Positions 38,803 to 48,137 of a stretch of DNA of 54,146 nucleotides are shown piece by piece. The DNA is taken from NCBI GenBank assembly GCA_021774965.1, contig JAJFIL010000144.1, positions 1-54,146 on the forward strand, given 5' to 3'. Within the stretch, counting starts at the first letter, position 1, and each line of letters starts with the position of its first letter. The notes beneath the pieces were generated by a model. The model ran no database searches and was not told where the DNA came from. It was given only the letters and a program-made list of their open reading frames with translations. This DNA comes from Alphaproteobacteria bacterium. GTDB taxonomy: Bacteria > Pseudomonadota > Alphaproteobacteria > JAJFIK01. The translations under genes and the position numbers were made by a program.

Positions 38803-39507
38803 ATGAAAAATTTGTTCAAAACAATCATTGCCGCGGGTTTGGCCATCTCCCTGGCTGGATGCGGGGCAACCTCCATCAATCGTATTGGCTCAGGCGCAAG
38901 TCTTGAAGCTGGCGGGGGGACTGGCGTTGTCGTTTTTTCTACCCAAAAGGATGGAACGGAAGGGTACCGCAATCGCACAACGGCGATGACCGCCCGCCTT
39001 TATGACCCGGCAACGGGCTGCACCCGCGATATACCAAACGAAGAACGCGATATCATGGCCATCGGCAATTTAGATATCAATCAAGGTATGAATTATAGCA
39101 GCACCGAACGAAACTGGCATGTCTACGAGCTTGTGCCTGGCGACTATGTTGTAACGCAGATCACGCGTTTCCGAAATTCTTACCCACAGTCCACCGTTGA
39201 AAACATCCAGGTAGTAGGTGCTGGGCCGGTATTTAGTGTCCGTGAAGACCGGGTAACTTACGCGGGTGATTTCAGTGTTTCATCAAATCACAATCGGCTT
39301 TTCCGGTTCCTTGGCCACTCGGAAGAAGAAGCCCAGGCGCATCTGTCCACCTATTCAAATTTGCCCCAAGAGATCGAAGTTGTCCCCTCAAGGATTGTGC
39401 CTCTGTTGTGCGGCATAGGGCCGGGTGCCTACCCATCAATCCGACGGAGCCCGTTTCCTTCCAATGCACCACCAAAACCGAAATCAGATGAAGTCGACGG
39501 AACATAA
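38803..39507 (+). CDS. Putative lipoprotein, unknown function
   Basis: MKNLFKTIIAAGLAISLAGCGATS lipobox. Confidence 0.65.
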   Translation: MKNLFKTIIAAGLAISLAGCGATSINRIGSGASLEAGGGTGVVVFSTQKDGTEGYRNRTTAMTARLYDPATGCTRDIPNEERDIMAIGNLDINQGMNYSSTERNWHVYELVPGDYVVTQITRFRNSYPQSTVENIQVVGAGPVFSVREDRVTYAGDFSVSSNHNRLFRFLGHSEEEAQAHLSTYSNLPQEIEVVPSRIVPLLCGIGPGAYPSIRRSPFPSNAPPKPKSDEVDGT

Positions 39508-39545
39508 TTGAGCTATAGTCTCCTCGGAAAAGGGGAGGATCTGCC

Positions 39546-40235
39546 GTGCTGAACCACATCACCCGCGCGCTGGCGCAGTTTACCATTCCCGGCACCTGGG
39601 GCGTCGTTCTGAAGGCGATAGCCCTTACGGTGTTGGTGTTTGCCGGGCTCTTTATGGGCGCCCAATGGAGCTTTGGCCTGATCCCTGAGGTGACCTGGAG
39701 CCTGTGGGGCATGGGCTTTGGCTGGGTCAACAATGTGGTGGCCTTCATCGGCGGGCTTGGGGTCATCGTCGCGCTCATCTTCTTGCTTTTGCCGGTTTCC
39801 GCGTTGGTGTTGGGCTTTTTTGTGGAAGAGCTTGCCAACAAGGTGGAAGAACGCTGGTACAATGGTACCGGCAGGCTACGCGAGCCCAGCATTGCTGAGA
39901 TGATATCCGTGCTGACGCGGTTTTTCCTCAGCGTGATTTTTCTCAATATTCTGTTTTTGCCGTTCTATTTTCTGCCGGGCTTTAACGTGGTCATCTATCT
40001 GGTTCTCAACGGTTTTCTTGTGGGGCGGGAGTTCTTTGAAATGGTGGCCCTGCGGCACAAGACGCCCAAGGAAGTCAAGAAATTGCGCCGGAAAAACGGG
40101 TTTACGATTTTTCTAGGAGGTGTTGTTACAACACTTGCGCTCTCTATCCCGGTGGTCAATTTTGTGGCGCCTGTGTTCGGGGCGGCACTGATGGTTCATA
40201 TCTACAAGGAGTTGGCGGCGAATGAGCGGCATTAG
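39546..40235 (+). CDS. EI24-domain / CysZ-like membrane protein
   Basis: Multiple TM segments, FLNILFLPFYFLPGFNVVIYLVLNGFLVGREFFEMVALRH. Confidence 0.78.
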   Translation: MLNHITRALAQFTIPGTWGVVLKAIALTVLVFAGLFMGAQWSFGLIPEVTWSLWGMGFGWVNNVVAFIGGLGVIVALIFLLLPVSALVLGFFVEELANKVEERWYNGTGRLREPSIAEMISVLTRFFLSVIFLNILFLPFYFLPGFNVVIYLVLNGFLVGREFFEMVALRHKTPKEVKKLRRKNGFTIFLGGVVTTLALSIPVVNFVAPVFGAALMVHIYKELAANERH

Positions 40236-40713
40236 GTGGGGGCGTGTTTTGGGGAGAGCTTTTGGGGGCTTGGCTTTGTGTTTGAGTTTGGCGGCCTGCA
40301 CGACAACAAGCTTGAGTGACTACATTCCGCGCTACTCCAAAGCTCCTGCTGAAACTCAAATGGGCGAAACGGTGAGCGCCCCTCGCGCCAACTTACAAGC
40401 AAGCATCGCGCGCGAGCATGTTGAGCCAGACTATATTCCCTCAACAAATGAATTGATGGGTACAGACGCAGTTCAGGTAGAAAGCTATTTCGGCAGTCCC
40501 AGCCTGCGCCGCGCGGAACAAGCATCAGAGGTTTGGCAGTATGCGACCGATGCCTGTGTGCTGTTTGTCTTCTTCTATCCAGATGAGGCGGGAGAGACGC
40601 GCGTTTCCTACGTTACCTCCAGCGGTTCGCACCAGAACCAGGCAACGCCCGGAGACCAAGCTTGCGTGGAAGCGGTCACCCGTGCGGCAGCCAATGCGCC
40701 GGTGGGGAGTTAA
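40222..40713 (+). CDS. Putative lipoprotein, unknown function
   Basis: FGGLALCLSLAACTTTSLSD lipobox. Overlaps the end of the upstream CDS. Confidence 0.65.
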   Translation: MSGIRWGRVLGRAFGGLALCLSLAACTTTSLSDYIPRYSKAPAETQMGETVSAPRANLQASIAREHVEPDYIPSTNELMGTDAVQVESYFGSPSLRRAEQASEVWQYATDACVLFVFFYPDEAGETRVSYVTSSGSHQNQATPGDQACVEAVTRAAANAPVGS

Positions 40714-40716
40714 CCT

Positions 40717-41406
40717 TCACTCTTCTTCTAGAGGTGCTTTTTCCGGAAATAGACAAAATCTGTAGACGGAACATTTTCCGCACTCTGGCTTGCGCGCTTT
40801 ACAGATATAGCGCCCGTGCAGGATCAGCCAGTGGTGCGCGTGCAATTTAAATGCATCTGGCACCACCTTTTCCAAAGCTAGCTCCACCGCCAGCACATCC
40901 TTGCCCGGGGCAAGCCGCGTCCGGTTGGAAACGCGGAAGATATGCGTGTCCACAGCGATGGTGGGCTCGCCATAAGCAACATTCAAAACCACATTGGCGG
41001 TCTTGCGCCCCACGCCGGGCAGGCTTTCCAGATCTTCGCGGGTGCGCGGCACCTCGCTGCCAAACTCATTGATCAAGCGCTGGGAAAGCGCAATGACGTT
41101 CTTGGCCTTGTTGCGAAAAAGACCGATGGTTTTGATATAGTCGCGGACTTTCTCCTCGCCCAGGGCCACCATCTTTTCTGGCGTATCGGCGGCTTTGAAC
41201 AACGCCTCGGTTGCCCGGTTCACGCCCTTGTCTGTGGCCTGGGCTGAAAGCGCCACCGCCACCACCAATGTAAATGGCGAGGTGTAGTTCAGCTCGGTTT
41301 GAGGTTCCGGCACCCCTTCGGAGATCGCTTCGAAGAACGGCGTGACCCAATCCTTGGGCATGCGTTTAGGGCGGCGTTTTGGCTTGGAGAGTTCTTGTGT
41401 TGTCAT
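40717..41406 (-). CDS. nth: Endonuclease III
   Basis: LPGVGRKTANVVLNVAYGEPTIAVDTHIFRVSNRTRLAPGKD (HhH-GPD), C-terminal C-x6-C-x2-C-x5-C cluster (CKARKPECGKCSVYRFC). Confidence 0.95.
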   Translation of the reverse strand: MTTQELSKPKRRPKRMPKDWVTPFFEAISEGVPEPQTELNYTSPFTLVVAVALSAQATDKGVNRATEALFKAADTPEKMVALGEEKVRDYIKTIGLFRNKAKNVIALSQRLINEFGSEVPRTREDLESLPGVGRKTANVVLNVAYGEPTIAVDTHIFRVSNRTRLAPGKDVLAVELALEKVVPDAFKLHAHHWLILHGRYICKARKPECGKCSVYRFCLFPEKAPLEEE

Positions 41407-41551
41407 GGGCGGGGAAGCTAGCCGTCAATTTGCGCGACCGCAAGCCACACCGAAAAGGCGGACAGCAAGAAAAGCGGACCGCAAGCCACTCCGCGAATGC
41501 GGACAGCAAGTAATGGGTGGCGCGATCATTCCGGCCTGATAGGTTTGCACC

Positions 41552-42439
41552 ATGAACACCGTGGACCCAAAATCATTTGAGAATGCCTTCGGACCTCAGG
41601 CTGCCGATTATGCGCGCATGGCCGAGGCGATATCGTTCCTGGATGAAAACCAGATGGCTCAGCCGCGACTGGAAGATGTGGCAGACGCCATGGGGCTTTC
41701 GGCTTTTCATGCTCAGAAGGTGTTCTCTCGCTGGGCGGGAGTTTCCCCAAAAAGATTGCTGGCCTTGCTCACCCATGCTCAGGCCCGCAAGGGGTTGGAC
41801 GAGGGCTTGCCCCTGTTGGATGCGGCCTATGATGTTGGGTTGTCCGGGCCCGGACGGCTTCACGATCTGTTCGTTACCATGGAAGCCATGACCCCTGGCG
41901 AAGTGAAGAAGAAAGGTGAGGGCCTGGAGATCCGTTATGGATGGCACGACACGCCTTTCGGCGCAGGGCTCTATATGACCACGCCTCGCGGGCTGTGCGG
42001 GCTGGCCTTTGCAGATCCGGGCACCGAGACCGCTGCATTGGAAGACATGTGCGCGCGCTGGGCCAACGCAACCTTTGTCCATGACCCTGCAGCGACCGCA
42101 CCCTTTGCGGCGCGTGTGTTCTCACGGGATGCGGCGGATGAGCCCTTAAAAGTTCTACTCGGCGGCACGCCCTTTCAATTGCAGGTCTGGCGCGCGCTTT
42201 TGGAAATTCCCTCAGGGGAGATTTGTTCCTATACGGATATTGCCAAGAAGGTTTGCACGGAAAAGGCCGTGCGCGCCGTGGGCTCCGCTGTAGGGCGCAA
42301 CCCCATTTCCTACCTGATCCCTTGCCACCGGGTTTTGCGCCAGACCAAAGCGCTGGGCGGATATCACTGGGGGCTCACGCGCAAGAAGGCATTGCTGGCC
42401 TGGGAGGCGGCGGGCGCTGAGCGAAGTGCAGAAGACTAA
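41552..42439 (+). CDS. AraC-type HTH plus methylated-DNA--protein-cysteine methyltransferase (Ada/Ogt-like)
   Basis: N-terminal HTH (LEDVADAMGLSAFHAQKVFSRWAGVSPKRLL), C-terminal FQLQVWRALLEIPSGEICSYTDIA, NPISYLIPCHRVLR. Confidence 0.9.
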   Translation: MNTVDPKSFENAFGPQAADYARMAEAISFLDENQMAQPRLEDVADAMGLSAFHAQKVFSRWAGVSPKRLLALLTHAQARKGLDEGLPLLDAAYDVGLSGPGRLHDLFVTMEAMTPGEVKKKGEGLEIRYGWHDTPFGAGLYMTTPRGLCGLAFADPGTETAALEDMCARWANATFVHDPAATAPFAARVFSRDAADEPLKVLLGGTPFQLQVWRALLEIPSGEICSYTDIAKKVCTEKAVRAVGSAVGRNPISYLIPCHRVLRQTKALGGYHWGLTRKKALLAWEAAGAERSAED

Positions 42440-42467
42440 AAAGTCACGGCTTGCCATTTTGTCTGAC

Positions 42468-42532
42468 ATCCCCCGGCTTGACCGGGGGATCCAATTCTCA
42501 GCAGGCATGGACACCCCGGTTAAACCGGGGTG
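42468..42532. terminator. Two adjacent palindromic hairpins between convergent genes (REP-like/terminator)
   Basis: ATCCCCCGGcttgaCCGGGGGAT (42468-42490) and CACCCCGGttaaaCCGGGGTG (42512-42532), between the methyltransferase and dapB. Confidence 0.6.
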
Positions 42533-42550
42533 GGTCAACAAAACGAAAGA

Positions 42551-43345
42551 TCAATTTAACCCCAACACATCCTTCATGGAATAGAGCCCCGGCGATTGAT
42601 CCCGTGCCCATAGGGCTGCGTGCAATGCGCCATCGGCAAAGAGGTTGCGATCAGAGGCGATGTGCTTAAGCTCAATCCGTTCTGTCGCCCCGCCAAAGCT
42701 CACTGTATGCTCGCCGATCACTTCGCCTGTGCGCTGGGATGAGAACCCGATGGCCCCGAGCTTGCGCGCACCGGCGATGCCGTCCCGACCGCGCTCCGAC
42801 ATTTTGTCCAACACGATCCCGCGTGCTTCGGCGGCGGCCTCGCCCAACATCAGGGCTGTGCCGGATGGGGCATCCACCTTGTGACGATGATGGGTCTCAG
42901 AAATCTCGATATCGTATTCAGGACCCAAGGCGCTGGCCGCTTGGGAAGTCAGCTCCACCAGCAAATTGACCCCGAGGGAAAAGTTTCCGGCCTTTACCGC
43001 GTGTGCGCCTTTGAGCGCCGATGTCAATTCATTTTCCTGAGCGGCATCAAACCCGGTGGTACCAATGATGTGGACCAGGCCTGCCGCGGCGGTGAGTTTT
43101 GCAAAGGCCAAGCTCGCCCCAGGGGCGGTGAAATCCAATAAACCGTCTGCATCGACCAAGGCTGCTGCCGCATCATCGCCAATGGTGACGCCTTCAACAG
43201 TGGTGCCGACTGCATCGGAGCCCGCCTGATCAAACGCCCCATGCAATGCGCATTTATCGTGCGCCGCGACAACCTGCATCAGCAGGTGCCCCATGCGTCC
43301 ACCTGCACCGGCAACAACAAGTTTTAAAGGCTCGGCCATGGCCAA
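42551..43345 (-). CDS. dapB: 4-hydroxy-tetrahydrodipicolinate reductase
   Basis: LKLVVAGAGGRMGHLLMQVV, ISETHHRHKVDAPSGTALMLGEAAA, FGGATERIELKHIASDRNLFADGAL. Confidence 0.95.
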   Translation of the reverse strand: MAMAEPLKLVVAGAGGRMGHLLMQVVAAHDKCALHGAFDQAGSDAVGTTVEGVTIGDDAAAALVDADGLLDFTAPGASLAFAKLTAAAGLVHIIGTTGFDAAQENELTSALKGAHAVKAGNFSLGVNLLVELTSQAASALGPEYDIEISETHHRHKVDAPSGTALMLGEAAAEARGIVLDKMSERGRDGIAGARKLGAIGFSSQRTGEVIGEHTVSFGGATERIELKHIASDRNLFADGALHAALWARDQSPGLYSMKDVLGLN

Positions 43346-43649
43346 GGTAACCTTTCGTTTAGAATCGATTGGCTGACTGTACCTCGCGCCATGGGAATGT
43401 CTAAAGGCGCATTTGTTTTATGTCGAATGCCTGCTCGGGAGCGAATCAGCTCCCGGGGAAACAGGCATGATTCGGCTTGAGTTTGGTTAACGGGCGTCTA
43501 CGTCCCTTACAGATTTGTGAGGGATTCCAGCATCTTGTTACGGGGTGGGGACCTTTGATTCGACTCAAAGGGCGCTTTCGTGTTTGGAGTCAAAGGCTAG
43601 TGATACGGGGCTCGGGAAAGCCTCCACCGCCTAAATCGGGGAATTGGTC

Positions 43650-43991
43650 ATGCAGCATGATGTCGTTCATTTCAAAACGCGGGGCGGAAAGATGGTGCCG
43701 TTTACACGGTTTCCCATCACAACGACGCTGCTCACGGGCGGTGCGGTTTACATTCTTCTCTCGGAGGTAGCTCCGCGCGCTTTTGAAGTGATCTCCATTC
43801 ATCAGACAGCGAACATCGGCGGGGAGGACGTGAAAGACACCTCCACCCGTGCCATCTTCTCGGACAAAGGCAGCCACATCTGCGTTCACTTTGAGAATGA
43901 TCCTGATGTGGCCCGCGCGCTGAAGGAAGGCATCGCCTATCATTACTTTGGCGATATCGAACCCGTGTTCTCGGAGTTAGCTGCGAACTAA
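43650..43991 (+). CDS. Hypothetical protein
   Basis: ORF in a gene-sized interval with a plausible start (MQHDVVHFKTRGGKMVPF...). Confidence 0.55.
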   Translation: MQHDVVHFKTRGGKMVPFTRFPITTTLLTGGAVYILLSEVAPRAFEVISIHQTANIGGEDVKDTSTRAIFSDKGSHICVHFENDPDVARALKEGIAYHYFGDIEPVFSELAAN

Positions 43992-44399
43992 CTATTCGTC
44001 CTTTTTTGCTCGTGCAAATGCAATGCCGACAACGATCATCGCGACCGTGATGGAAAACCCAAAGATCAGCTCTTCCATATCCCATCCGGCTTCCGGGATC
44101 AGCCCTGCCATTTGAGCGATCTCGGCCGCTAGCGCGACCCCAAGCACAAGGCTGGCCCCTAGCATAGATACACGGATTATCGAATGGGTTGCGGCGGCAT
44201 CACCATGGTTGCGCATGCGCCCCCCAAAAATCTTGATCAAAACCCATGCGGTGGGAAGAAATCCTGCTGCAATGGCCGCGGCCCAAGCACGATCTGGCGC
44301 GTTCAGAGCCATGACAGCGGCAAGGGCAGCAACCGTAAACATGGACAATAAAACCAGAGGCGAAGCAATCTTGTTCGAGGACATGTGTCCCTCCTTCAT
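43992..44399 (-). CDS. Small membrane protein (member of tandem set)
   Basis: Four predicted TM segments. N-terminal resemblance to the 44996-45424 product (IASPLVLLSMFTVAALAAVMAL vs IATPLVVGTMILVAALAGAMMAL). Confidence 0.65.
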   Translation of the reverse strand: MKEGHMSSNKIASPLVLLSMFTVAALAAVMALNAPDRAWAAAIAAGFLPTAWVLIKIFGGRMRNHGDAAATHSIIRVSMLGASLVLGVALAAEIAQMAGLIPEAGWDMEELIFGFSITVAMIVVGIAFARAKKDE

Positions 44400-44422
44400 C
44401 AGTATGGAAAGTAAGCTGTTGT

Positions 44423-44992
44423 CTACACGCTCAATCGCGTAAAGGCGCGGCGCCCCATGATCAGGACGGTGGCAAGAAGCACCAAGCCGCTTGCCACGAC
44501 ATTCGCCGGCGTCGCGGGCAAGACCATCCAGGCAAGGGCATAACCAATGCCCGCCGACACAAAGGCCCAGCCTGCGAAACGTTGCAACATCTGCACTTTT
44601 ACAGGGTCATACTTGGTCTCGTCCAAGGGCTGCAATTGTTTGGGAATGTAATTGCCCATAAAGATCAATACCCCGCCCATCAGGATGCCATAGGAACGAT
44701 TGGCCCAGGTCCTCCCATCGGTGTCGAGCAGTTCGAGGGATGAAGCTGCGGCAAAGCCCAAGGAAAAGATCAACACCAGTGATGCGAATAGAATAGCCCT
44801 GCGGATCTCGTTGGATGGTTTCTTCCCCCGGCGCAGCATTGATAGCGCAGCCCATGCTGTAGGCAGCATGATCGCAACGCCGGCCCAGATCACGGCCTCT
44901 TCAGGCTCCAGATACCAGCAATAGGCCGCCAGTCCGGCAACAACAAGAACCGCGGTAAAGGGGTAGGCAGCAGGCATGGTTCGAGTTGTCAT
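44423..44992 (-). CDS. SdpI-like membrane protein
   Basis: YGILMGGVLIFMGNYIPKQLQP resembles the SdpI-family GNYLPK motif. Downstream of an ArsR-family gene. Confidence 0.7.
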   Translation of the reverse strand: MTTRTMPAAYPFTAVLVVAGLAAYCWYLEPEEAVIWAGVAIMLPTAWAALSMLRRGKKPSNEIRRAILFASLVLIFSLGFAAASSLELLDTDGRTWANRSYGILMGGVLIFMGNYIPKQLQPLDETKYDPVKVQMLQRFAGWAFVSAGIGYALAWMVLPATPANVVASGLVLLATVLIMGRRAFTRLSV

Positions 44993-44995
44993 GAC

Positions 44996-45424
44996 TTAGT
45001 CCTCATTATTCGCATGGGCGGCTGGTTCTTGCCGGGCATTACGTTGGAGCCGTGCACCAATGATCTCAGGGAAAACAAGAATTGCGCCAATGAGGATGAT
45101 CATGATGGGCTCATAAGCGAGGGGGCTATCCTCTCCGACCAGTCCCAAAGTTTCGATAATTGACATTCCCAAGGTTGCGATGAGCAACGCGCCAGCTGCA
45201 ACGAGGCTCGCCCGAAGCCCGCCACTCGATTTTGAAGTCTCCCGATTGCGATCTATCACTCGCCGGAAAACACGTACGCCCACGATGGCGAATGGCAGAA
45301 AAAACATGGCCACCAACCAGGTAAATGCCTTCTCAGGTTCGAGAGCCATCATTGCGCCCGCCAGTGCGGCGACAAGGATCATGGTGCCCACAACAAGTGG
45401 AGTTGCGATACGTGCAGTACTCAT
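44996..45424 (-). CDS. Small membrane protein (member of tandem set)
   Basis: Four predicted TM segments. Overlaps the ArsR gene by 4 nt. Confidence 0.65.
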   Translation of the reverse strand: MSTARIATPLVVGTMILVAALAGAMMALEPEKAFTWLVAMFFLPFAIVGVRVFRRVIDRNRETSKSSGGLRASLVAAGALLIATLGMSIIETLGLVGEDSPLAYEPIMIILIGAILVFPEIIGARLQRNARQEPAAHANNED

Positions 45425-45732
45425 AGCGGGTCCTCCCTATTTTCATTTGTAGACTGAGCATCGCCAGCTTCCACTTTCATGCCGAAAACTTGCGCAAAGC
45501 CCAGCAGTGCGTCTTCCAGCACGGACAGCTTCAGCCGATAGATGATCGCCTTGCCCTCGCGGGTGGCGTCCACCAGGTCCGCTTCCTTCAGCACGGCAAA
45601 ATGCGCCGACATGGTGGGCTTGGAGACGTTGAATTCCGCTGCCAGCTCACCGGCCGTTTTGGGGCCCTTACGAAGGAGCTCCAGTACCTTGCGGCGGGTG
45701 GGATCGGACAGGGCTTTGAAGACGTTGCTCAT
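45421..45732 (-). CDS. ArsR-family transcriptional regulator (SdpR-like)
   Basis: MSNVFKALSDPTRRKVLELLRKGPKTAGELAAEFNVSKPTMSAHFAVLKEADLVDATREGKAIIYRL. Confidence 0.92.
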   Translation of the reverse strand: MSNVFKALSDPTRRKVLELLRKGPKTAGELAAEFNVSKPTMSAHFAVLKEADLVDATREGKAIIYRLKLSVLEDALLGFAQVFGMKVEAGDAQSTNENREDPL

Positions 45733-45923
45733 AAATAGACAGTTAGCTAATTATCTAATTGATGTCAAGACATGAGGTGAAAAGAAATAAAAAATGGCGG
45801 AATTCTGGGGTTTGGAGGGGAATGTAGAGGTATCGAGATCAACTATTGGCCACACCTACCTTGGAAGCATCCGGTTTTCTTGTGGGGTGTGAATCCGAAT
45901 CTGTGTTGCTAGGAAAGTGACTT

Positions 45924-46394
45924 CTAGCGTCGCCGTCTATTTTTACGACGGTCGCCCCGGTCTACTGGAGTTGGATAAACTTGATGCTCCGGATCCCACC
46001 ATAGTAGATGAAAGACATTTCCAATCTTCCTCGCCCACGCTCGGGGCTTGCCACTAAATCTAAAGGACATTAGTTCATCCAGATCATCTTGGTCGATCTC
46101 TCTTAGGCGACGACGTGCTGCAGATTCTAATTGGGAAACTTTTATTGGGTGGCTACCAGTATCTTTGAGCGCCTCCCAATTTTTGTCTTCGAACTCACCG
46201 AGCCTCAAGAGAATGGCAGGTAGCTCAGTGTTTAAGTTATGATGGTCCCATGCAAAAGGACCCCTAGAATCGACACTTCCAAATCGCCATGAAAAACCTT
46301 CCGATGTTTTGGAGACAGATTGGCTCTTGGGAACCTTTTCCGGATGAGGACTAAATTTAGATATTGGGGTTTTGCGTCCGGTCTTCCTGGCCAT
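45924..46394 (-). CDS. Putative toxin partner of the Panacea-domain protein
   Basis: MARKTGRKTPISKF...RKIGNVFHLLWWDPEHQVYPTPVDR. Start codon overlaps the upstream stop by one base (TAATG). Confidence 0.55.
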   Translation of the reverse strand: MARKTGRKTPISKFSPHPEKVPKSQSVSKTSEGFSWRFGSVDSRGPFAWDHHNLNTELPAILLRLGEFEDKNWEALKDTGSHPIKVSQLESAARRRLREIDQDDLDELMSFRFSGKPRAWARKIGNVFHLLWWDPEHQVYPTPVDRGDRRKNRRRR

Positions 46395-46822
46395 TAAAGC
46401 GACCCGTAGTACTCGGCCATCATCGACAGAGTGATCTCGCTGTTTCCACGCTGCCCGTCCGCCAATCCACGCCGAGCTTGCTGCCAAGGCTTTTCGCGAT
46501 GAGTCAAATCACTCAACCATTGGGAAGACTTGTCACCATAGTGGCCAAGTACAGCGTCGATGGTCTCACTCTGATCGACTGTAAGGTTTCCTGCATCACC
46601 CTCAGAAATCGAAGCAATGCCAAAGTGACCACGATGTAGCTGATACAGGGCAGGTGTTACAGGCCCATTTGCCCAGGCTTCAATGCGATCTTGATACATC
46701 GGCGCGTCATCCCAAACCAAAGACCAAGCTTGAGAATAGTATGCTAGCTTCTGCAATTTCATCGCGGTCATTTCGCCTTGTTTGGCGAGAATGTATGCCG
46801 CGACGTCAAACACCGTTGTCAT
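46394..46822 (-). CDS. Panacea-domain (DUF4065/SocA-like) putative antitoxin
   Basis: VFDVAAYILAKQGEMTAMKLQKLAYYSQAWSLVWDDAPMYQDRIEAWANGPVTPALYQLHRG. Confidence 0.85.
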   Translation of the reverse strand: MTTVFDVAAYILAKQGEMTAMKLQKLAYYSQAWSLVWDDAPMYQDRIEAWANGPVTPALYQLHRGHFGIASISEGDAGNLTVDQSETIDAVLGHYGDKSSQWLSDLTHREKPWQQARRGLADGQRGNSEITLSMMAEYYGSL

Positions 46823-46911
46823 TACACACCCTTACGATTCGGCCTAATGAGTCACAAACTATATGGTGAGTCAACAAAGATTTACAACCAGTTGATATTG
46901 ATAAGGTTTTA

Positions 46912-48051
46912 TTACTCAGCGTCGCGTTTCAAAAAACCATCCAGGCGTTTTTTGAATTTGGCAAACTCAGGGAAAGCCTTTTCGCCGTCGGCGTCTTGGA
47001 ATTCCTTCAGGGCCTTTTTTTGTTTGCCATTGAGCTTGGTGGGCACTTCCACCACCACTTCCACCATCATGTCGCCAAAGCGATTGGTGCGCAGAACCGG
47101 CATGCCTTTGCCGCGCAGGCGGAACTGACGACCTGTCTGTGTGCCTTCGGGGATTGATACGCGCGCCTTGCCGCCATCCATAGTGGCGACTTCCACATGA
47201 CCGCCCAAGGCTGCCGTGGTGAAAGGCACCGGCATCTGCAGGAACAGGTGCGGGCCTTCGCGATCAAAAATCTCGTGCGGGCGCAGGGAGAGGAAAATGT
47301 AAAGATCCCCAGCAGGCCCTCCGTGCATACCGGCCTGGCCTTTGCCGCCGAGCCTGATGCGCGTGCCATCTTCCACCCCGGCTGGAATGTTGACCGCCAG
47401 GTTTTGTTCTTTTTCGCGCCGTCCTGCGCCGCCACAATCCTTACACGGATTTTTCACCATGCGGCCGGTGCCGCCACAATGAGGACAGGTGCGCTCAATC
47501 GTAAAGAAGCCTTGAGACGCGCGCACTTTGCCCGAGCCCTGACACGACCCGCAGCTTTCCGGTTCCGTGCCCGGTTCTGCCCCTGAAGAGCCGCAACGTT
47601 CGCAGTCCACAGTGGTGGGGATACGGATTTCCGTGTCCTTGCCCTTGAAGGCATCTTCCAGGGTGATTTCCATATTGTAGCGAAGATCAGCACCGCGAGA
47701 GCGCCCGCCGCCACGGCGACCACCTCTGCCGCCCATAACGTCGCCAAACAGATCGTCGAAAATATCGGAGAATGCATTGCCGAAATCAGGACCAAATCCG
47801 CCAGCGCCACCGGGCCCACGGCCCCCTTCAAAGGCCTGGTGGCCAAAGCGGTCATAGGCAGCGCGCTTGTCTTTGTCCTTCAGGACTTCATAGGCCTCGC
47901 CCAGTTCCTTGAACTTGGCTTCAGCTTCAGGGTTGTCCTGATTGCGGTCGGGGTGATGGTCCATGGCAAGCTTACGGAAGGCGGTTTTCATTTCCGCATC
48001 CGTAGCCGTCTTGGCAACGCCTAGAACTTCATAATAGTCGCGCTTGCTCAT
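46912..48051 (-). CDS. dnaJ: Chaperone DnaJ
   Basis: J domain ([34 protein letters not shown]), G/F region and CxxCxGxG-type zinc repeats. Confidence 0.97.
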   Translation of the reverse strand: MSKRDYYEVLGVAKTATDAEMKTAFRKLAMDHHPDRNQDNPEAEAKFKELGEAYEVLKDKDKRAAYDRFGHQAFEGGRGPGGAGGFGPDFGNAFSDIFDDLFGDVMGGRGGRRGGGRSRGADLRYNMEITLEDAFKGKDTEIRIPTTVDCERCGSSGAEPGTEPESCGSCQGSGKVRASQGFFTIERTCPHCGGTGRMVKNPCKDCGGAGRREKEQNLAVNIPAGVEDGTRIRLGGKGQAGMHGGPAGDLYIFLSLRPHEIFDREGPHLFLQMPVPFTTAALGGHVEVATMDGGKARVSIPEGTQTGRQFRLRGKGMPVLRTNRFGDMMVEVVVEVPTKLNGKQKKALKEFQDADGEKAFPEFAKFKKRLDGFLKRDAE

Positions 48052-48137
48052 GAAATGAGGGCCCGTCCCTTTGTCATTGGCAGGGCTCGAGGCGCGACAC
48101 TAATGTCCCGCGCCCCTAACCCGTAAGCTTTGGGCCG

